Notes under the pieces: model-generated
Seen by the model: only the letters and a program-made list of their open reading frames with translations
Told to the model about the DNA's origin: nothing
Databases searched by the model: none
NCBI RefSeq assembly: GCF_014773435.2
Contig: NZ_JACXAG020000007.1
Span: 62,001-126,000 of the forward strand
Direction: 5' to 3'
Length of the DNA stretch: 64,000 bases
Source of the DNA: Polycladospora coralii
GTDB lineage: Bacteria > Bacillota > Bacilli > Thermoactinomycetales > Thermoactinomycetaceae
Shown here: piece after piece, positions 55,260 to 64,000 of the stretch
How the letters are laid out: every line of letters starts with the position of its first letter
Numbering within the stretch: position 1 is the first letter of the stretch
Position numbers and translations under genes: made by a program

Positions 55260-56308
55260 AAGATATTTACGAACTTTTAAATGAAGTAGATATAGATGTA
55301 GATGCTATCGAGGAAATGGATGTAAGTCGTTCTGAGAAGTCCCACTTCAAACGAAAGTTAAAAAAGGAAATTCGTAAACAGAAAAAATCATATCAATGGA
55401 AGCGAATTTTGGTTGCCGCTGTCGCTGTACTGGGATTAGGATTTACAAGTTTTTATATCACCTTTCCCGCATATGCTCAAAATTTACCACTTATAAGAGA
55501 CATTTTCAGGCTTGTTAATTATGATAATGGCGTATATAAAGATTATAATCAAGCTTCAACTCCGTTGAATATATCTGTAGAGACCGATGGTATAAAATGT
55601 ACAATTAATGAAGCCATTTATGATGGAGAAAACATCTTAATCACATATACGATTAAAAGTGATCGGGATTTAGGTGAAGATATTTCTATGTTGTATGACA
55701 ATGTGGAAATACAGGGAGGAAGTAGGCCGTCTTATATGAGTGAGGAGGTTACAAAAATAGACCAAAACACTTATGTCGGAGTACAAAAATTGAGTAAAGT
55801 GGTCAAAAATGGTGATATACCGATGAATGTGACTGCGCATGTGGCTAAGATTACAACATATGATCAAGGGGCAATTGAGGAGGTTCGTAATGCTGAAGAT
55901 ATTGATGTAAATTGGAAGTTTTCGATTAAGCCAGTTGAATTGGCAGGAGAGACCTTAGCGATAAATCAACATCTGGAATCGGGAGGGGCAAATCTCTTCA
56001 TCAATCATTTACGGATTACGCCAATGTCTTTTATGATTAATTACCGCTTAGAAATAACGACACAAGCAAGGGAGAAATGGGAAAATACGCATGTTGAACT
56101 AGAGGTTAAGGATGATTTAGGAAATCATTATGTAGGTTCCGATAATGGTCATAGTGGAGAACAATACAATCTAACGATGAGTAATACGTATAAACAGCTA
56201 AATGAAAAAGCAAGGAAACTAATCATTACCCCTCGATTACATTTTTCAAAAGAGGGAGCTGGGGAGGTTGTGGTATTAGAGAAAGTGATCGTTGATTTGA
56301 AAAAATAG
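55256..56308 (+). CDS. DUF4179 membrane protein, probable anti-sigma factor
   Basis: 350 aa. Short cytoplasmic N-terminus with an acidic segment (YELLNEVDIDVDAIEEMD), a basic stretch (KLKKEIRKQKKSYQWKR), one membrane helix (about 51-70), then an extracytoplasmic DUF4179 domain with PLNISVETDGIKCTINEAIYDGENILITYTIKS. Pairing by ATGA overlap with the ECF sigma gene is the usual sign of a cognate anti-sigma. The typical zinc-binding HxxxCxxC is missing, so binding would be through another motif. Confidence 0.82.
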   Translation: MKDIYELLNEVDIDVDAIEEMDVSRSEKSHFKRKLKKEIRKQKKSYQWKRILVAAVAVLGLGFTSFYITFPAYAQNLPLIRDIFRLVNYDNGVYKDYNQASTPLNISVETDGIKCTINEAIYDGENILITYTIKSDRDLGEDISMLYDNVEIQGGSRPSYMSEEVTKIDQNTYVGVQKLSKVVKNGDIPMNVTAHVAKITTYDQGAIEEVRNAEDIDVNWKFSIKPVELAGETLAINQHLESGGANLFINHLRITPMSFMINYRLEITTQAREKWENTHVELEVKDDLGNHYVGSDNGHSGEQYNLTMSNTYKQLNEKARKLIITPRLHFSKEGAGEVVVLEKVIVDLKK

Positions 56309-56355
56309 CGCCAAACTAAAAAACCACCCCTCGTGGGTGGTTTTTTAGTTTGGCG
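56309..56355. terminator. Long bidirectional terminator (copy 2 of a pair)
   Basis: A perfect 21-bp stem: 56309-56329 pairs with 56335-56355 around loop CTCGT. The A6/T6 within the stem give a U-tract in either direction. The central 25 nt (56323-56347) are identical to the terminator at 54511. Confidence 0.93.
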
Positions 56356-56477
56356 TGCTACAAGAAAAATGAAACCATCCATTTTTTCTTTGTGCTTACA
56401 AAAACGTTTCTCTAGACTAAGACGGATTTGACTTTGTAAGATATGGATGACGAAATCGTATAGGGGGGGCTGGCGTG

Positions 56478-57368
56478 ATGCAGAGTAGAAAAGCGCAAAA
56501 CGCTGTGAAATTAAATATTGTAATCTACATAATGCTTGCCCTGAGTAAGTGTATCGCTGGATTTATGACGGCTAGTCAAATCATTACAGCAGATGGTCTA
56601 AACAATGTGACAGATGTCTTTTTATCGTGTGCGATCTTAGTAGGGATTCGCGTAGCTACACAACCAGCAGATCACAACCATGCTTTTGGTCACAAAAAAG
56701 CGGAAGCCATCGCCGTACTCGTTGCAGCATCATTTATGGGGTTGATGGCGATCGAAATTTGGATCGGCGCGATTGTATCTCTACTTCAGCCGAGTCCCGT
56801 CTTCATCCAACCCTCTGTTATCCTGCTTTCATTGGTTTCTGCAGTGGTGATGGGCCTCTTATCTGCTTATAACCAGCGTTTAAGTCGAAAGATTGACAAC
56901 CATGCATTGTATGCCGCTGCCCAAGATAATCGATCAGATGCGTATGTCAGCTTAGGGGCTGCGTTAGGTGTAGTTGGAGTGGTATGGGGATTGCCGTGGT
57001 TAGATGGCGTGATCGCTGTCGTGATTGGGGGCCTTATCCTGAAAACCAGCTGGGAAGTTGGCTATCCAGCCATCCATATTTTGATGGATGGTTTTGAAAA
57101 AGAAAAATTGGATCAAATCAAGGATCGAATCAAAACCATTGCCGGAATTGAACAAGTGATGGAATTACGGGCGCGTTGTCATGGAAAGCACACTTTTCTT
57201 GAAGTGACGATCTCAGTAAACGCCGAGTTATCGGTTCATGAAAGCCATATCTTAACAGAAAAGATCGAAAAGGACTTAATTGGTTATGAAAATATTGCGC
57301 ATATTCATATTCATGTAGAACCTCACTACACTTTAAAAAATTTCCAAAGTGTCCATCATTCGCTATAA
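56478..57368 (+). CDS. Cation diffusion facilitator (probable Mn/Zn exporter, YeaB/MneS-like)
   Basis: 296 aa. Six membrane helices in the first 210 residues, and a ZT-dimer cytoplasmic domain at the end (RIKTIAGIEQVMELRARCHGKHTFLEVTISVNAELSVHESH). Metal-site motifs: ADGLNNVTDV in TM2 (Asp pair), HAFGHKKAEA, and DNRSDAYVS in TM5. B. subtilis yeaB (mneS), a manganese exporter, occupies this slot before yeaC-yeaD-yebA. ATG 56478; GTG 56475 adjoins it. Confidence 0.9.
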   Translation: MQSRKAQNAVKLNIVIYIMLALSKCIAGFMTASQIITADGLNNVTDVFLSCAILVGIRVATQPADHNHAFGHKKAEAIAVLVAASFMGLMAIEIWIGAIVSLLQPSPVFIQPSVILLSLVSAVVMGLLSAYNQRLSRKIDNHALYAAAQDNRSDAYVSLGAALGVVGVVWGLPWLDGVIAVVIGGLILKTSWEVGYPAIHILMDGFEKEKLDQIKDRIKTIAGIEQVMELRARCHGKHTFLEVTISVNAELSVHESHILTEKIEKDLIGYENIAHIHIHVEPHYTLKNFQSVHHSL

Positions 57369-57425
57369 TGATTAGTATAGTTTATGATAAAGTGATACAA
57401 TTTCACGAGGTGTGGAGGTTACTGC

Positions 57426-58397
57426 ATGGCAATGAATATGAAACAAGATCGAAACTTGGACGAACAACACCCGCAAATTAAAGCTTTGATTGCAAATGTT
57501 GAACAAGTCTTAATTGGCAAACGAATGTCAATCGAGATGTGTATTGTAGCAATTCTAGCAAAAGGGCACGTATTACTCGAAGATGTTCCTGGCGTTGGCA
57601 AGACCATTTTAGTTAAAGCGCTAGCTAAGTCGCTAGCTTGTGAATATAGTCGTATTCAGTTCACCCCTGATATGCTCGCATCTGATGTTACAGGTGTATC
57701 CATTTATAATCAAAAAACATTCGATTTTGAATTTCGCCCGGGTCCCCTAAGGGCCAATATCATTTTAGCGGATGAAATTAACCGTACTTCTCCGAAAACA
57801 CAATCCGCTCTACTCGAAGCGATGGAAGAGCAGACGATTACTGTAGATGGAAACACTTATCCGCTCTCTCCCCCATTCTTTGTGATGGCTACACAAAACC
57901 CACTAGAATTTGAAGGGACTTTTCCTTTACCAGAAGCACAGCTCGATCGCTTCTTACTAAAGCTAAGTTTAGGCTATCCAGATCCTGTTGCAGAAGTTGA
58001 GATGTTAAAGCGGATGCAACTTCAACACCCCATCACAGAAGTAGAGGCGGTATGGAATAAAGCAGATGTGCTTCAGATGCAAACGGAAGCCGCTCAAGTT
58101 CATGTTGCACCTACTGTTATGGAGTATATGGTGAAGATCGCTAATCAAACGCGCCAGTCTCCTCATTTAACGGTAGGGGCCAGTCCTCGTGCGATTATCG
58201 CTTTATATCGCGTCGTACAAGCTTGGGCATTTATGCATACGCGTTCCTATGTACTTCCTGATGATATCAAAAGAATGGCACCATATGTTCTCCCTCATCG
58301 TATGGTACTCCATTCAGAAGCCAGCTTTAAAGGCATCACAATCGAGCAGGTTTTACAGGAAGTATTAGACGCTACACCGATCCCGAAAGAGATATAA
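57426..58397 (+). CDS. MoxR-family AAA+ ATPase
   Basis: 323 aa. Walker A EDVPGVGKTILVKALAKSL, Walker B IILADEINRTSPKTQSALLEAMEE, FVMATQNPLEFEGTFPLPEAQLDRF (sensor 1 region) and sensor 2 GASPRAIIALYRVVQAWA. MoxR ATPases act as chaperones with von Willebrand/DUF58 partners; one such partner is encoded next. GGAGG before ATG 57426. The trio MoxR-DUF58-transglutaminase is conserved (yeaC-yeaD-yebA). Confidence 0.93.
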   Translation: MAMNMKQDRNLDEQHPQIKALIANVEQVLIGKRMSIEMCIVAILAKGHVLLEDVPGVGKTILVKALAKSLACEYSRIQFTPDMLASDVTGVSIYNQKTFDFEFRPGPLRANIILADEINRTSPKTQSALLEAMEEQTITVDGNTYPLSPPFFVMATQNPLEFEGTFPLPEAQLDRFLLKLSLGYPDPVAEVEMLKRMQLQHPITEVEAVWNKADVLQMQTEAAQVHVAPTVMEYMVKIANQTRQSPHLTVGASPRAIIALYRVVQAWAFMHTRSYVLPDDIKRMAPYVLPHRMVLHSEASFKGITIEQVLQEVLDATPIPKEI

Positions 58398-58401
58398 GCT
58401 T

Positions 58402-59544
58402 TTGCTAAATAAAAAACGATCTTTGGTCCGCCTATTGGTGCTTGTTACAATCTGTGGGGGAGCATTTATACTCATAGGGGGAGCCATTGCCAGCTTCTTT
58501 TTTTATAGTGTATTCATCATCGTTTTGTATGCGACTGGCGTTTTTTTACTCAAAAAATCGAATACCAAAGTCCAGAGAACGCTTTCTCATCAGCGTGTAA
58601 CAGTTGGAGATTCCTTACGTATTTCCATCTCGATACATCAGAAACGATATATTCCTTTTTATTGGACAATGATTCGGGACTGTAATGATATCCATCATCT
58701 ATCTTCCATTGGAACAACGTGCTTTATCTTATCTGCTAACCAGACACAATTATGCACATATGGGCTGTATCATCTACGAAGAGGGGTTTATCACTTTAGT
58801 GGTATAGAAGTCACACAAGGTGATCGGTTTGGACTCATTCAGCGGTCTTTTCAGGTACCACTACATGATGAAATTTGGGTATATCCCAAAATTTATCCAC
58901 TCCAATATGAGTGGCAGGGAGTGGGACAAGAGACGACTTTGCAAATGATTCATAAACGTTCTCCACGAGGGATAACGACCGGAATTCGTGATTATCAATC
59001 GGGTGACCGGCTCCAGATGATCCATTGGAAAACTTCAGCGCGCGGTCTTGGTTTAAAAGTGCGCTTAGATGAAGAGGCTACTTCAAGCCATTCTTGTATG
59101 ATTTTATTTGATCTACGTAGCAAGAAGGCAGATTTTGAAATTGTCGTCTCTTTTGTGGCATCGCTTGCCCACTATTTCTTTGAGCGTGCACGTTCTTTTT
59201 CTGTGGTGTTTGTGGGGGAGTCAATCGATTCATTGTTGGTCCGTACAAAAGGTCATGTCCAGCAATTGATGGAAAGGCTGACACAAATACAACCCGTAGA
59301 TAGCACAGATATTAAGTTTCAATCCTTATCCAGTTATGTGGTACAAGCGCGTCATCTTTGTGTGGTGAGTGCGAACTTAAATCAAGAAATGAATCAGTTT
59401 GTGCAAGGCATCCAGACCAAGACCACGATTGACCTTTTTTTGTTACACGAACCTGCTTCGAAGCAACTTACAGGGTCCGTTCCGATCTGGAATATACAAC
59501 AAGATGAACATGGCTTTGCGCTTCGAGGGGTGATCAGAGGATGA
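58402..59544 (+). CDS. DUF58 membrane protein
   Basis: 380 aa. Two N-terminal helices (about 10-28 and 32-50), then a beta-sheet region and the DUF58 signature PRGITTGIRDYQSGDRLQMIHWKTSARGLGLKVRLDEE, followed by a von-Willebrand-A-like part. Partner of the MoxR ATPase; function not established. TTG start 4 nt after moxR; no strong ribosome site, so coupled. Its stop overlaps the transglutaminase start by 4 nt. Confidence 0.9.
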   Translation: MLNKKRSLVRLLVLVTICGGAFILIGGAIASFFFYSVFIIVLYATGVFLLKKSNTKVQRTLSHQRVTVGDSLRISISIHQKRYIPFYWTMIRDCNDIHHLSSIGTTCFILSANQTQLCTYGLYHLRRGVYHFSGIEVTQGDRFGLIQRSFQVPLHDEIWVYPKIYPLQYEWQGVGQETTLQMIHKRSPRGITTGIRDYQSGDRLQMIHWKTSARGLGLKVRLDEEATSSHSCMILFDLRSKKADFEIVVSFVASLAHYFFERARSFSVVFVGESIDSLLVRTKGHVQQLMERLTQIQPVDSTDIKFQSLSSYVVQARHLCVVSANLNQEMNQFVQGIQTKTTIDLFLLHEPASKQLTGSVPIWNIQQDEHGFALRGVIRG

Positions 59545-61772
59545 TGCATTCAACTGCTGAGAAAGTAATACGGTATTTCTTGATCGTCATATTGGGATTT
59601 GAAATCCTCCTTCCCTTTCAACATATGTTTCTTTCTAATTCATTCGGGGATTTCTTACTTGGGTTTTGTTTGCTTTTGCTCATTCGTATGCGTATTACTT
59701 CCACATGGCTAAGTATCATCTACTATGTTTTGGTATACCTTTTCATGTGTTACATCAGATTGTTTGCGCATATGACAACTTTTAGTCAGATTCCTAAGAA
59801 AATCTATGACCAATTTAAGTTGGAAATTTCAATCTTGGATATCAACCGCTTTTTAGTAGAAGATTACCCCCTTCTCCATACCATGAGTATTCTGTTGACC
59901 CTTACTTTACTTGTAGGGATACTGGACAAGATGACTAGGCAACCCGCACGGATGTGGATGGTTTGGATTTCCTTCATGATCTATCTTGTTATCCAGGAAA
60001 TGTATGTAGATTATAACGTTACAGCTGCGGGGATGCGCGTGATTATCTATTTATGTCTCTATTATGCTTGGTCTCACCATAGGCAACTGCGAAAATCACT
60101 TCCCCAGTTAGATGAACTCCCATCGGGTGGCGTCAGATGGGCGACCCTTGTACTCATAGGAGCGATTGTGATCGCTGCGATATTACCCAAACCAGAAATG
60201 ACATGGAGACCAGATCCGATTGTTTATCTAGAAGGGGCTGGGAAATTAATTGGGGTAAATAGCGATCATAAGCAGATCGGCTATAGTCGGGATAGTGACA
60301 ATTTAGGCGGAAATCTGCAGTTGGACGATACGATTTTATTTGAAGCTACGGTAGACGAATTAGCCTACTGGCGTGGAGAATCAATTGTCAAATATACAGG
60401 TCGCGGTTGGGAAACCTATGACTTTGATAAGATAGGTGGGATTTACTCGATCGATGATTTAATTGTCGATCAGCCACCGCCACACAATGGAGTTGCTAAA
60501 TTTGAGGGAGGGGAGGAAACGGAAAACCGAGCGGTCGTCAAGTGGATGAAACCTCAATACGAAACGTTGTTTATACCGGGGAACTACCTAAAAAATGTGG
60601 TGGAAATTGATGAGGATACACCGCCTAAACAACAACTGTATTACTCTAAAGTAAACAGTATTTATTTTACAATCGGAGATAAACTGAAGAGTTATTCAAT
60701 GACTACTTCTAATATCAAGTACGATGTGGATTTTTTACGAGATAAAAAGAGAGAGCAAGATTTTACTGTTAATGGGGTGCTCATAGACCCTACGGATCTC
60801 TATTTACAAATTCCGAAAGGCTTCCCGACAGCAGAAGTGAGGGAATTAGCAAGTTCAGTTAGTGCAGATGAAACGAATCGTTATGATCGGGTCAAAGCGA
60901 TCGAAAACTTTCTAGAGTATAATGGAGCCTATCAATATGCGCTGAATGCTGGCGAAACGCCAGAGAACGAAGATTTTGTCGCGCATTTTTTATTGCAAAG
61001 CAAACGCGGGTATTGTGACCATTTCTCCTCTTCAATGGTGATGATGCTACGAACACTTGATATTCCAGCCCGCTGGGCAATTGGTTTTACCTCCGGTGAA
61101 AGCAATTATAATGAACAGACGAATAGATATGAGGTAACCGTCAGAAATAAAAATGCCCATTCCTGGGTGGAAGTTTATTTTGGAGATGCGGGTTGGATTC
61201 CGTTTGACCCGACACCAGGCTTTTCAGTCCCATCGACACTTATGGTATCCAATACCCCCACCACAGGACAGGAGGAGGATACACCTGCTACTAATCTATC
61301 CCCAGGTACGGTTGATAATAGTAGGAATGAAAGACCAAACCGCTTTTTAGAAGAAGAGCGGACAGAAGCTTCAGCATCCCAAACGGGTAAATCAGTAGAA
61401 GTTGGGCAGTGGTATCACTCGATTTGGCTCTATTTGCTAGTATTAATTTCCTTGCTTATTCTGGTGTTTTTCTTGTGGAGATCCTACCAAGCTCGACTGA
61501 GATGGTCTGGATTACGGCTTAGTGCTTATCTGCCTTGGAGCAACCGAAGGTTTAGATGGCAATTTGCGCGCTTGTTGGCATTACATCATAAGCCTGACCG
61601 AGGTGATACCATTCGTGATCAATTGGTGAAAGGGCAGCATGATCTCACTTCAGAAATTCAGTATTGTATGAAGCTATACGAGCAAATGAATTATAGTGCC
61701 GAAGAGATTAAGGTGGATGCTAAAGAAGCAAAACGAATGTGGGAAATGGTGCTAAAGCAACTCCGTCCTTGA
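59541..61772 (+). CDS. TgpA-type transglutaminase membrane protein
   Basis: 743 aa. Five to seven membrane helices in the first 215 residues, a large external region with a transglutaminase core (SKRGYCDHFSSSMVMMLRTLDIPARWAIGFTSGE; Cys-His-Asp: C in GYCDHF, H in NAHSWVEVYFGDAGWIPFDPTPG), then one more helix (about 625-645) and a DUF4129-like cytoplasmic tail. Secretion/cell-surface role inferred. Third gene of the moxR-DUF58 operon (yebA equivalent). ATG overlaps the DUF58 stop. Confidence 0.92.
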   Translation: MMHSTAEKVIRYFLIVILGFEILLPFQHMFLSNSFGDFLLGFCLLLLIRMRITSTWLSIIYYVLVYLFMCYIRLFAHMTTFSQIPKKIYDQFKLEISILDINRFLVEDYPLLHTMSILLTLTLLVGILDKMTRQPARMWMVWISFMIYLVIQEMYVDYNVTAAGMRVIIYLCLYYAWSHHRQLRKSLPQLDELPSGGVRWATLVLIGAIVIAAILPKPEMTWRPDPIVYLEGAGKLIGVNSDHKQIGYSRDSDNLGGNLQLDDTILFEATVDELAYWRGESIVKYTGRGWETYDFDKIGGIYSIDDLIVDQPPPHNGVAKFEGGEETENRAVVKWMKPQYETLFIPGNYLKNVVEIDEDTPPKQQLYYSKVNSIYFTIGDKLKSYSMTTSNIKYDVDFLRDKKREQDFTVNGVLIDPTDLYLQIPKGFPTAEVRELASSVSADETNRYDRVKAIENFLEYNGAYQYALNAGETPENEDFVAHFLLQSKRGYCDHFSSSMVMMLRTLDIPARWAIGFTSGESNYNEQTNRYEVTVRNKNAHSWVEVYFGDAGWIPFDPTPGFSVPSTLMVSNTPTTGQEEDTPATNLSPGTVDNSRNERPNRFLEEERTEASASQTGKSVEVGQWYHSIWLYLLVLISLLILVFFLWRSYQARLRWSGLRLSAYLPWSNRRFRWQFARLLALHHKPDRGDTIRDQLVKGQHDLTSEIQYCMKLYEQMNYSAEEIKVDAKEAKRMWEMVLKQLRP

Positions 61773-61788
61773 CCATTCTCAAAAAGGT

Positions 61789-61817
61789 TTGCTATCATAC
61801 TAGTATTGTGTTAAATC
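61789..61817 (+). promoter_or_regulatory. Promoter of guaA
   Basis: TTGCTA (61789-61794), 17-nt spacer, TAAATC (61812-61817). The riboswitch aptamer begins 3 nt downstream, so the start of transcription would lie in its P1 stem. A start within the loop is possible; the fit is moderate. Confidence 0.5.
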
Positions 61818-61819
61818 AT

Positions 61820-61888
61820 GCTTGTATATATTCAGGGATATGGCCTGAACGTTTCTACCTGGCTGCCGTAAATAGCCGGACTACGAGC
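61820..61888 (+). ncRNA. Guanine riboswitch aptamer
   Basis: P1 GCTTGTA/TACGAGC (one G-U), P2 TTCAGG/CCTGAA with loop GGATATGG, J2/3 GTTTCTACC, P3 CTGGCT/AGCCGG with loop GCCGTAAAT, J3/1 GACTAC. All conserved purine-riboswitch core positions are present. The C in GACTAC (position 74 of the xpt aptamer) specifies guanine/hypoxanthine; adenine types carry T. Followed by a terminator at 61949-61996. Confidence 0.93.
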
Positions 61889-61948
61889 TATAGGAATTCT
61901 CGGTGTATAAAATGGTTTTTTTATGGTGCAAAAATCATTTTTAATGAA

Positions 61949-61996
61949 ACGGAGTCCCTATATCGCCGTATGCGGTATAGGGACTCCGTTTTTTAT
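61949..61996 (+). terminator. Expression-platform terminator of the guaA riboswitch
   Basis: ACGGAGTCCCTATA / TATAGGGACTCCGT, a long perfect stem with 13-nt loop (its inner part can also pair), then TTTTTTATATC. The sequence CTATAGG just after the aptamer (61887-61893) can pair with CCTATA of the terminator and may form the antiterminator. Confidence 0.9.
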
Positions 61997-62024
61997 ATCT
62001 TAGACAGAAGGTAGAGGGATCGAC

Positions 62025-63563
62025 ATGGAAAAAGAAATGGATCGTATCATTGTACTCGATTTTGGAGGTCAGTATAATCAACTGATTGCAAGACGTATTC
62101 GTGATTTAGGCGTATTTAGTGAGTTAATGCCTCATCATACCTCTGCTGAAGAAATTCAGCAGTTAAATCCCAAAGGAATTATTTTCTCTGGGGGGCCCAA
62201 TAGTGTCTATGGCGAGGGCGCTCCGACATGTGATCCAGCCATTTTTGAATTAGGCATTCCAATCTTAGGGATTTGTTATGGGATGCAACTGATTGCGGCG
62301 CATTTTGGTGCCAAGGTAGAGCAAGCAGGACACCGTGAGTATGGTAAAGCATATGTTGAGTTGCTATCAGATAGTCGACTATTTCAAGAGATGGAGAAAC
62401 AACAACTCGTATGGATGAGCCATCGCGATGTCGTTGTCAGCCCTCCAGCTGGCTTTCAAGTGGACGGTAAAACCGAATCAGCTCCGATTGCAGCGATGAG
62501 TGATCCAAAGCGTTCGATTTATGCTGTTCAATTTCATCCAGAGGTTCGTCACTCTGTAAATGGGGATCAAATGCTTCGCCATTTCCTATTTGACATTTGT
62601 CAGAGCTCAGACGACTGGAGTATGGAAACGTTTATAGAGGAAGAGATTGAACAGGTGCGTACGATCGTGGGAGACAAAAAAGTTTTATGTGCGTTAAGTG
62701 GTGGAGTAGATTCTTCCGTTGTGGCGGTCTTACTCCATAAAGCGATTGGAGATCAGTTAACTTGTATGTTTGTAGATCATGGCTTACTACGTAAAGGTGA
62801 GGCGGAAAGTGTGGAAGAAACGTTTGCGAAGCATTTTGAGATGAACTTCATCAAAATCGATGCCCAAGATCGCTTTCTTTCATTACTTGAAGGTGTGACT
62901 GATCCAGAACAAAAACGAAAAATTATCGGCACTGAATTTATTCGTGTATTTGAAGAAGAGTCCAATCAATTAGGGGAGCATCATTTTCTAGGACAAGGTA
63001 CGCTCTATACCGATATTGTAGAGTCAGGTACTGAAACCGCTCAAACCATCAAATCGCATCACAATGTAGGCGGACTACCAGAAGATATGAAAATGGAACT
63101 AATTGAACCTCTGAATACGCTTTTTAAAGATGAAGTTCGTCGAGTAGGGGAACAATTGGGCTTACCTAAAGAAATCGTATGGCGTCAGCCTTTCCCCGGA
63201 CCCGGACTAGGGATTCGCGTAATTGGTGAAGTGACTGCGGACAAATTAGCAATCGTCCGTGAATCAGATGCCATTTTGCGTGAGGAAATTAAGAAAGCTG
63301 GCTTAGATCAGGAAATATGGCAGTATTTCACCGCTCTACCTGATTTCAGAAGTGTAGGCGTAATGGGAGATGCACGTACTTATGCCTATACTGTCGGAAT
63401 TCGAGCGGTTACCTCTATTGATGGGATGACTGCCGATTGGGCACGTATTCCTTATGAAATTGTAGAACGTATTTCTAATCGTATTATTAATGAAGTCGAT
63501 GATGTAAACCGTGTGGTATTAGATGTAACGTCTAAGCCTCCATCAACGATTGAATGGGAGTAA
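62025..63563 (+). CDS. guaA: GMP synthase (glutamine-hydrolysing)
   Basis: 512 aa. N-terminal class I glutamine amidotransferase (catalytic C84 in GICYGMQ, then QFHPEV with His and Glu), ATP-pyrophosphatase domain ([15 protein letters not shown]) and the C-terminal dimerisation domain ending KPPSTIEWE. Makes GMP from XMP. ATG 62025 has AGAGGG upstream. Expression is guarded by the guanine riboswitch. A purine permease gene follows after 15 nt. Confidence 0.97.
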   Translation: MEKEMDRIIVLDFGGQYNQLIARRIRDLGVFSELMPHHTSAEEIQQLNPKGIIFSGGPNSVYGEGAPTCDPAIFELGIPILGICYGMQLIAAHFGAKVEQAGHREYGKAYVELLSDSRLFQEMEKQQLVWMSHRDVVVSPPAGFQVDGKTESAPIAAMSDPKRSIYAVQFHPEVRHSVNGDQMLRHFLFDICQSSDDWSMETFIEEEIEQVRTIVGDKKVLCALSGGVDSSVVAVLLHKAIGDQLTCMFVDHGLLRKGEAESVEETFAKHFEMNFIKIDAQDRFLSLLEGVTDPEQKRKIIGTEFIRVFEEESNQLGEHHFLGQGTLYTDIVESGTETAQTIKSHHNVGGLPEDMKMELIEPLNTLFKDEVRRVGEQLGLPKEIVWRQPFPGPGLGIRVIGEVTADKLAIVRESDAILREEIKKAGLDQEIWQYFTALPDFRSVGVMGDARTYAYTVGIRAVTSIDGMTADWARIPYEIVERISNRIINEVDDVNRVVLDVTSKPPSTIEWE

Positions 63564-63578
63564 TAAGGAGGTGTTGTT

Positions 63579-64000
63579 ATGTCTAAGGTAACAGATGGGA
63601 TTGCGCAGTATTTTGGTTTTCAGAAGCAAAATACCAATTTTAAAACCGAGTTTTTAGCAGGAATGACTACTTTTTTTACAATGGCGTATATTCTGCTTGT
63701 GGCACCTTCTATATTGGGTAAAACAGGAATGGATATGGGAGCTGTCTTTGTTGCGACTGCATTAGCGGCTGCAATAGGTACCTTTCTAATGGGGGTCATA
63801 GCTAATTATCCAATCGCACTTGCTCCGGGGATGGGGCTCATTGCTTATTTCGCATTCTCCGTGGTACTAGGGATGGGGATTTCTTGGGAAAAAGCATTAG
63901 GAGCTGTATTTATTTCTGGTGTTCTTTTCTTTGTTCTAACTGTAACAAAAGTACGAGAATTGATCATTAATTCGATTCCTCCTGGGATGAAATATGCGGT
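63579..64000 (+). CDS. pbuG: NCS2-family purine permease, PbuG-like (3' end outside window)
   Basis: 140 codons visible. Begins MSKVTDGIAQYFGFQKQNTNFKTEFLAGMTTF-type sequence with AAGGAGG 8 nt before the ATG, then TMAYILLVAPSILG and IALAPGMGLIAYFAFSVVLGMG, both typical of the azaguanine-like/NCS2 permeases for hypoxanthine and guanine. In B. subtilis pbuG is next to guaA, each with its own riboswitch; here the genes are only 15 nt apart and probably share one. Confidence 0.92.
   Translation, partial: MSKVTDGIAQYFGFQKQNTNFKTEFLAGMTTFFTMAYILLVAPSILGKTGMDMGAVFVATALAAAIGTFLMGVIANYPIALAPGMGLIAYFAFSVVLGMGISWEKALGAVFISGVLFFVLTVTKVRELIINSIPPGMKYA

Noticed and set aside
61739-62014. 91-codon frame between the transglutaminase gene and guaA
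   Set aside because: Runs through the guanine riboswitch and its terminator; these explain the sequence fully.

Overview
The window is a stretch of low-to-mid GC Firmicutes (Bacillales) chromosome. The core gene order closely follows the Bacillus subtilis arc from the ribosomal-protein cluster to guaA. Sporulation genes (cwlD, a ydcC-like lipoprotein gene, and cmpA, which is only 37 codons) point to an endospore former. Most genes have strong AGGAGG-type ribosome sites, with frequent TTG and GTG starts. A deep-branching family such as Thermoactinomycetaceae would fit, but this is a guess from general character and not something the sequence proves.

Layout. 1-7.3 kb: end of the secY-adk-map-infA-rpmJ-rpsM-rpsK-rpoA-rplQ operon, then truA and the rplM-rpsI pair with its L13 leader. 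The ECF-transporter genes that usually separate rplQ from truA are absent. 7.4-10.4 kb: an AT-rich accessory block on the minus strand (SRPBCC protein, small membrane protein, lipoprotein, secreted papain-like hydrolase), driven by a promoter lying inside a perfect 38-nt palindrome. 10.7-17 kb: DUF2521 (ybaK-like), cwlD and salA, interrupted by a two-component system plus a multicopper oxidase lipoprotein. 17-25.7 kb: accessory genes (MFS exporter with ArsR-like regulator, an unrecorded-looking 55-aa protein, two SDR enzymes, a MerR regulator with a clear operator, a ketopantoate-reductase homologue, the NfeD/flotillin pair, a CopD-like membrane protein with a heme-oxygenase-like monooxygenase).

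25.9-41 kb: an ABC exporter, acpS, nnrD, ydcC-like gene, alr, the EndoAI/EndoA (MazEF) toxin-antitoxin pair, a reduced rsbU-rsbV-rsbW-sigB stress operon, tex, cmpA, a thioredoxin-like protein, an ArsR regulator and a Bax-inhibitor-type membrane protein. 41.2-42.2 kb: eleven tRNA genes (Asn, Ser, Glu, Val, Asp, His, Gln, Lys, Leu, Leu, Gly). 42.3-46 kb: thiL and the t6A/S18-acetylation cluster tsaE-tsaB-rimI-tsaD. In the convergent gap after tsaD lie three perfect, evenly spaced DnaA boxes and a 16-codon ORF with an ideal Shine-Dalgarno. 46-53 kb: ABC-F ATPase, 5-formyl-THF cyclo-ligase, rex with its own operator, tatC, a TatA-shaped small protein, and CIRCE-controlled groESL. 53-64 kb: an M23 murein hydrolase, an ECF sigma/anti-sigma pair flanked by two copies of one terminator, a CDF metal exporter, MoxR-DUF58-transglutaminase, and guaA behind a guanine riboswitch with the start of a pbuG-like purine permease.

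No rRNA, insertion sequence, prophage or CRISPR array was seen. The most interesting signals are regulatory or very small: the palindromic promoter at 10.4 kb, the DnaA-box triplet at 46.1 kb, the twin-terminator cassette at 54.5-56.4 kb, and several short genes.
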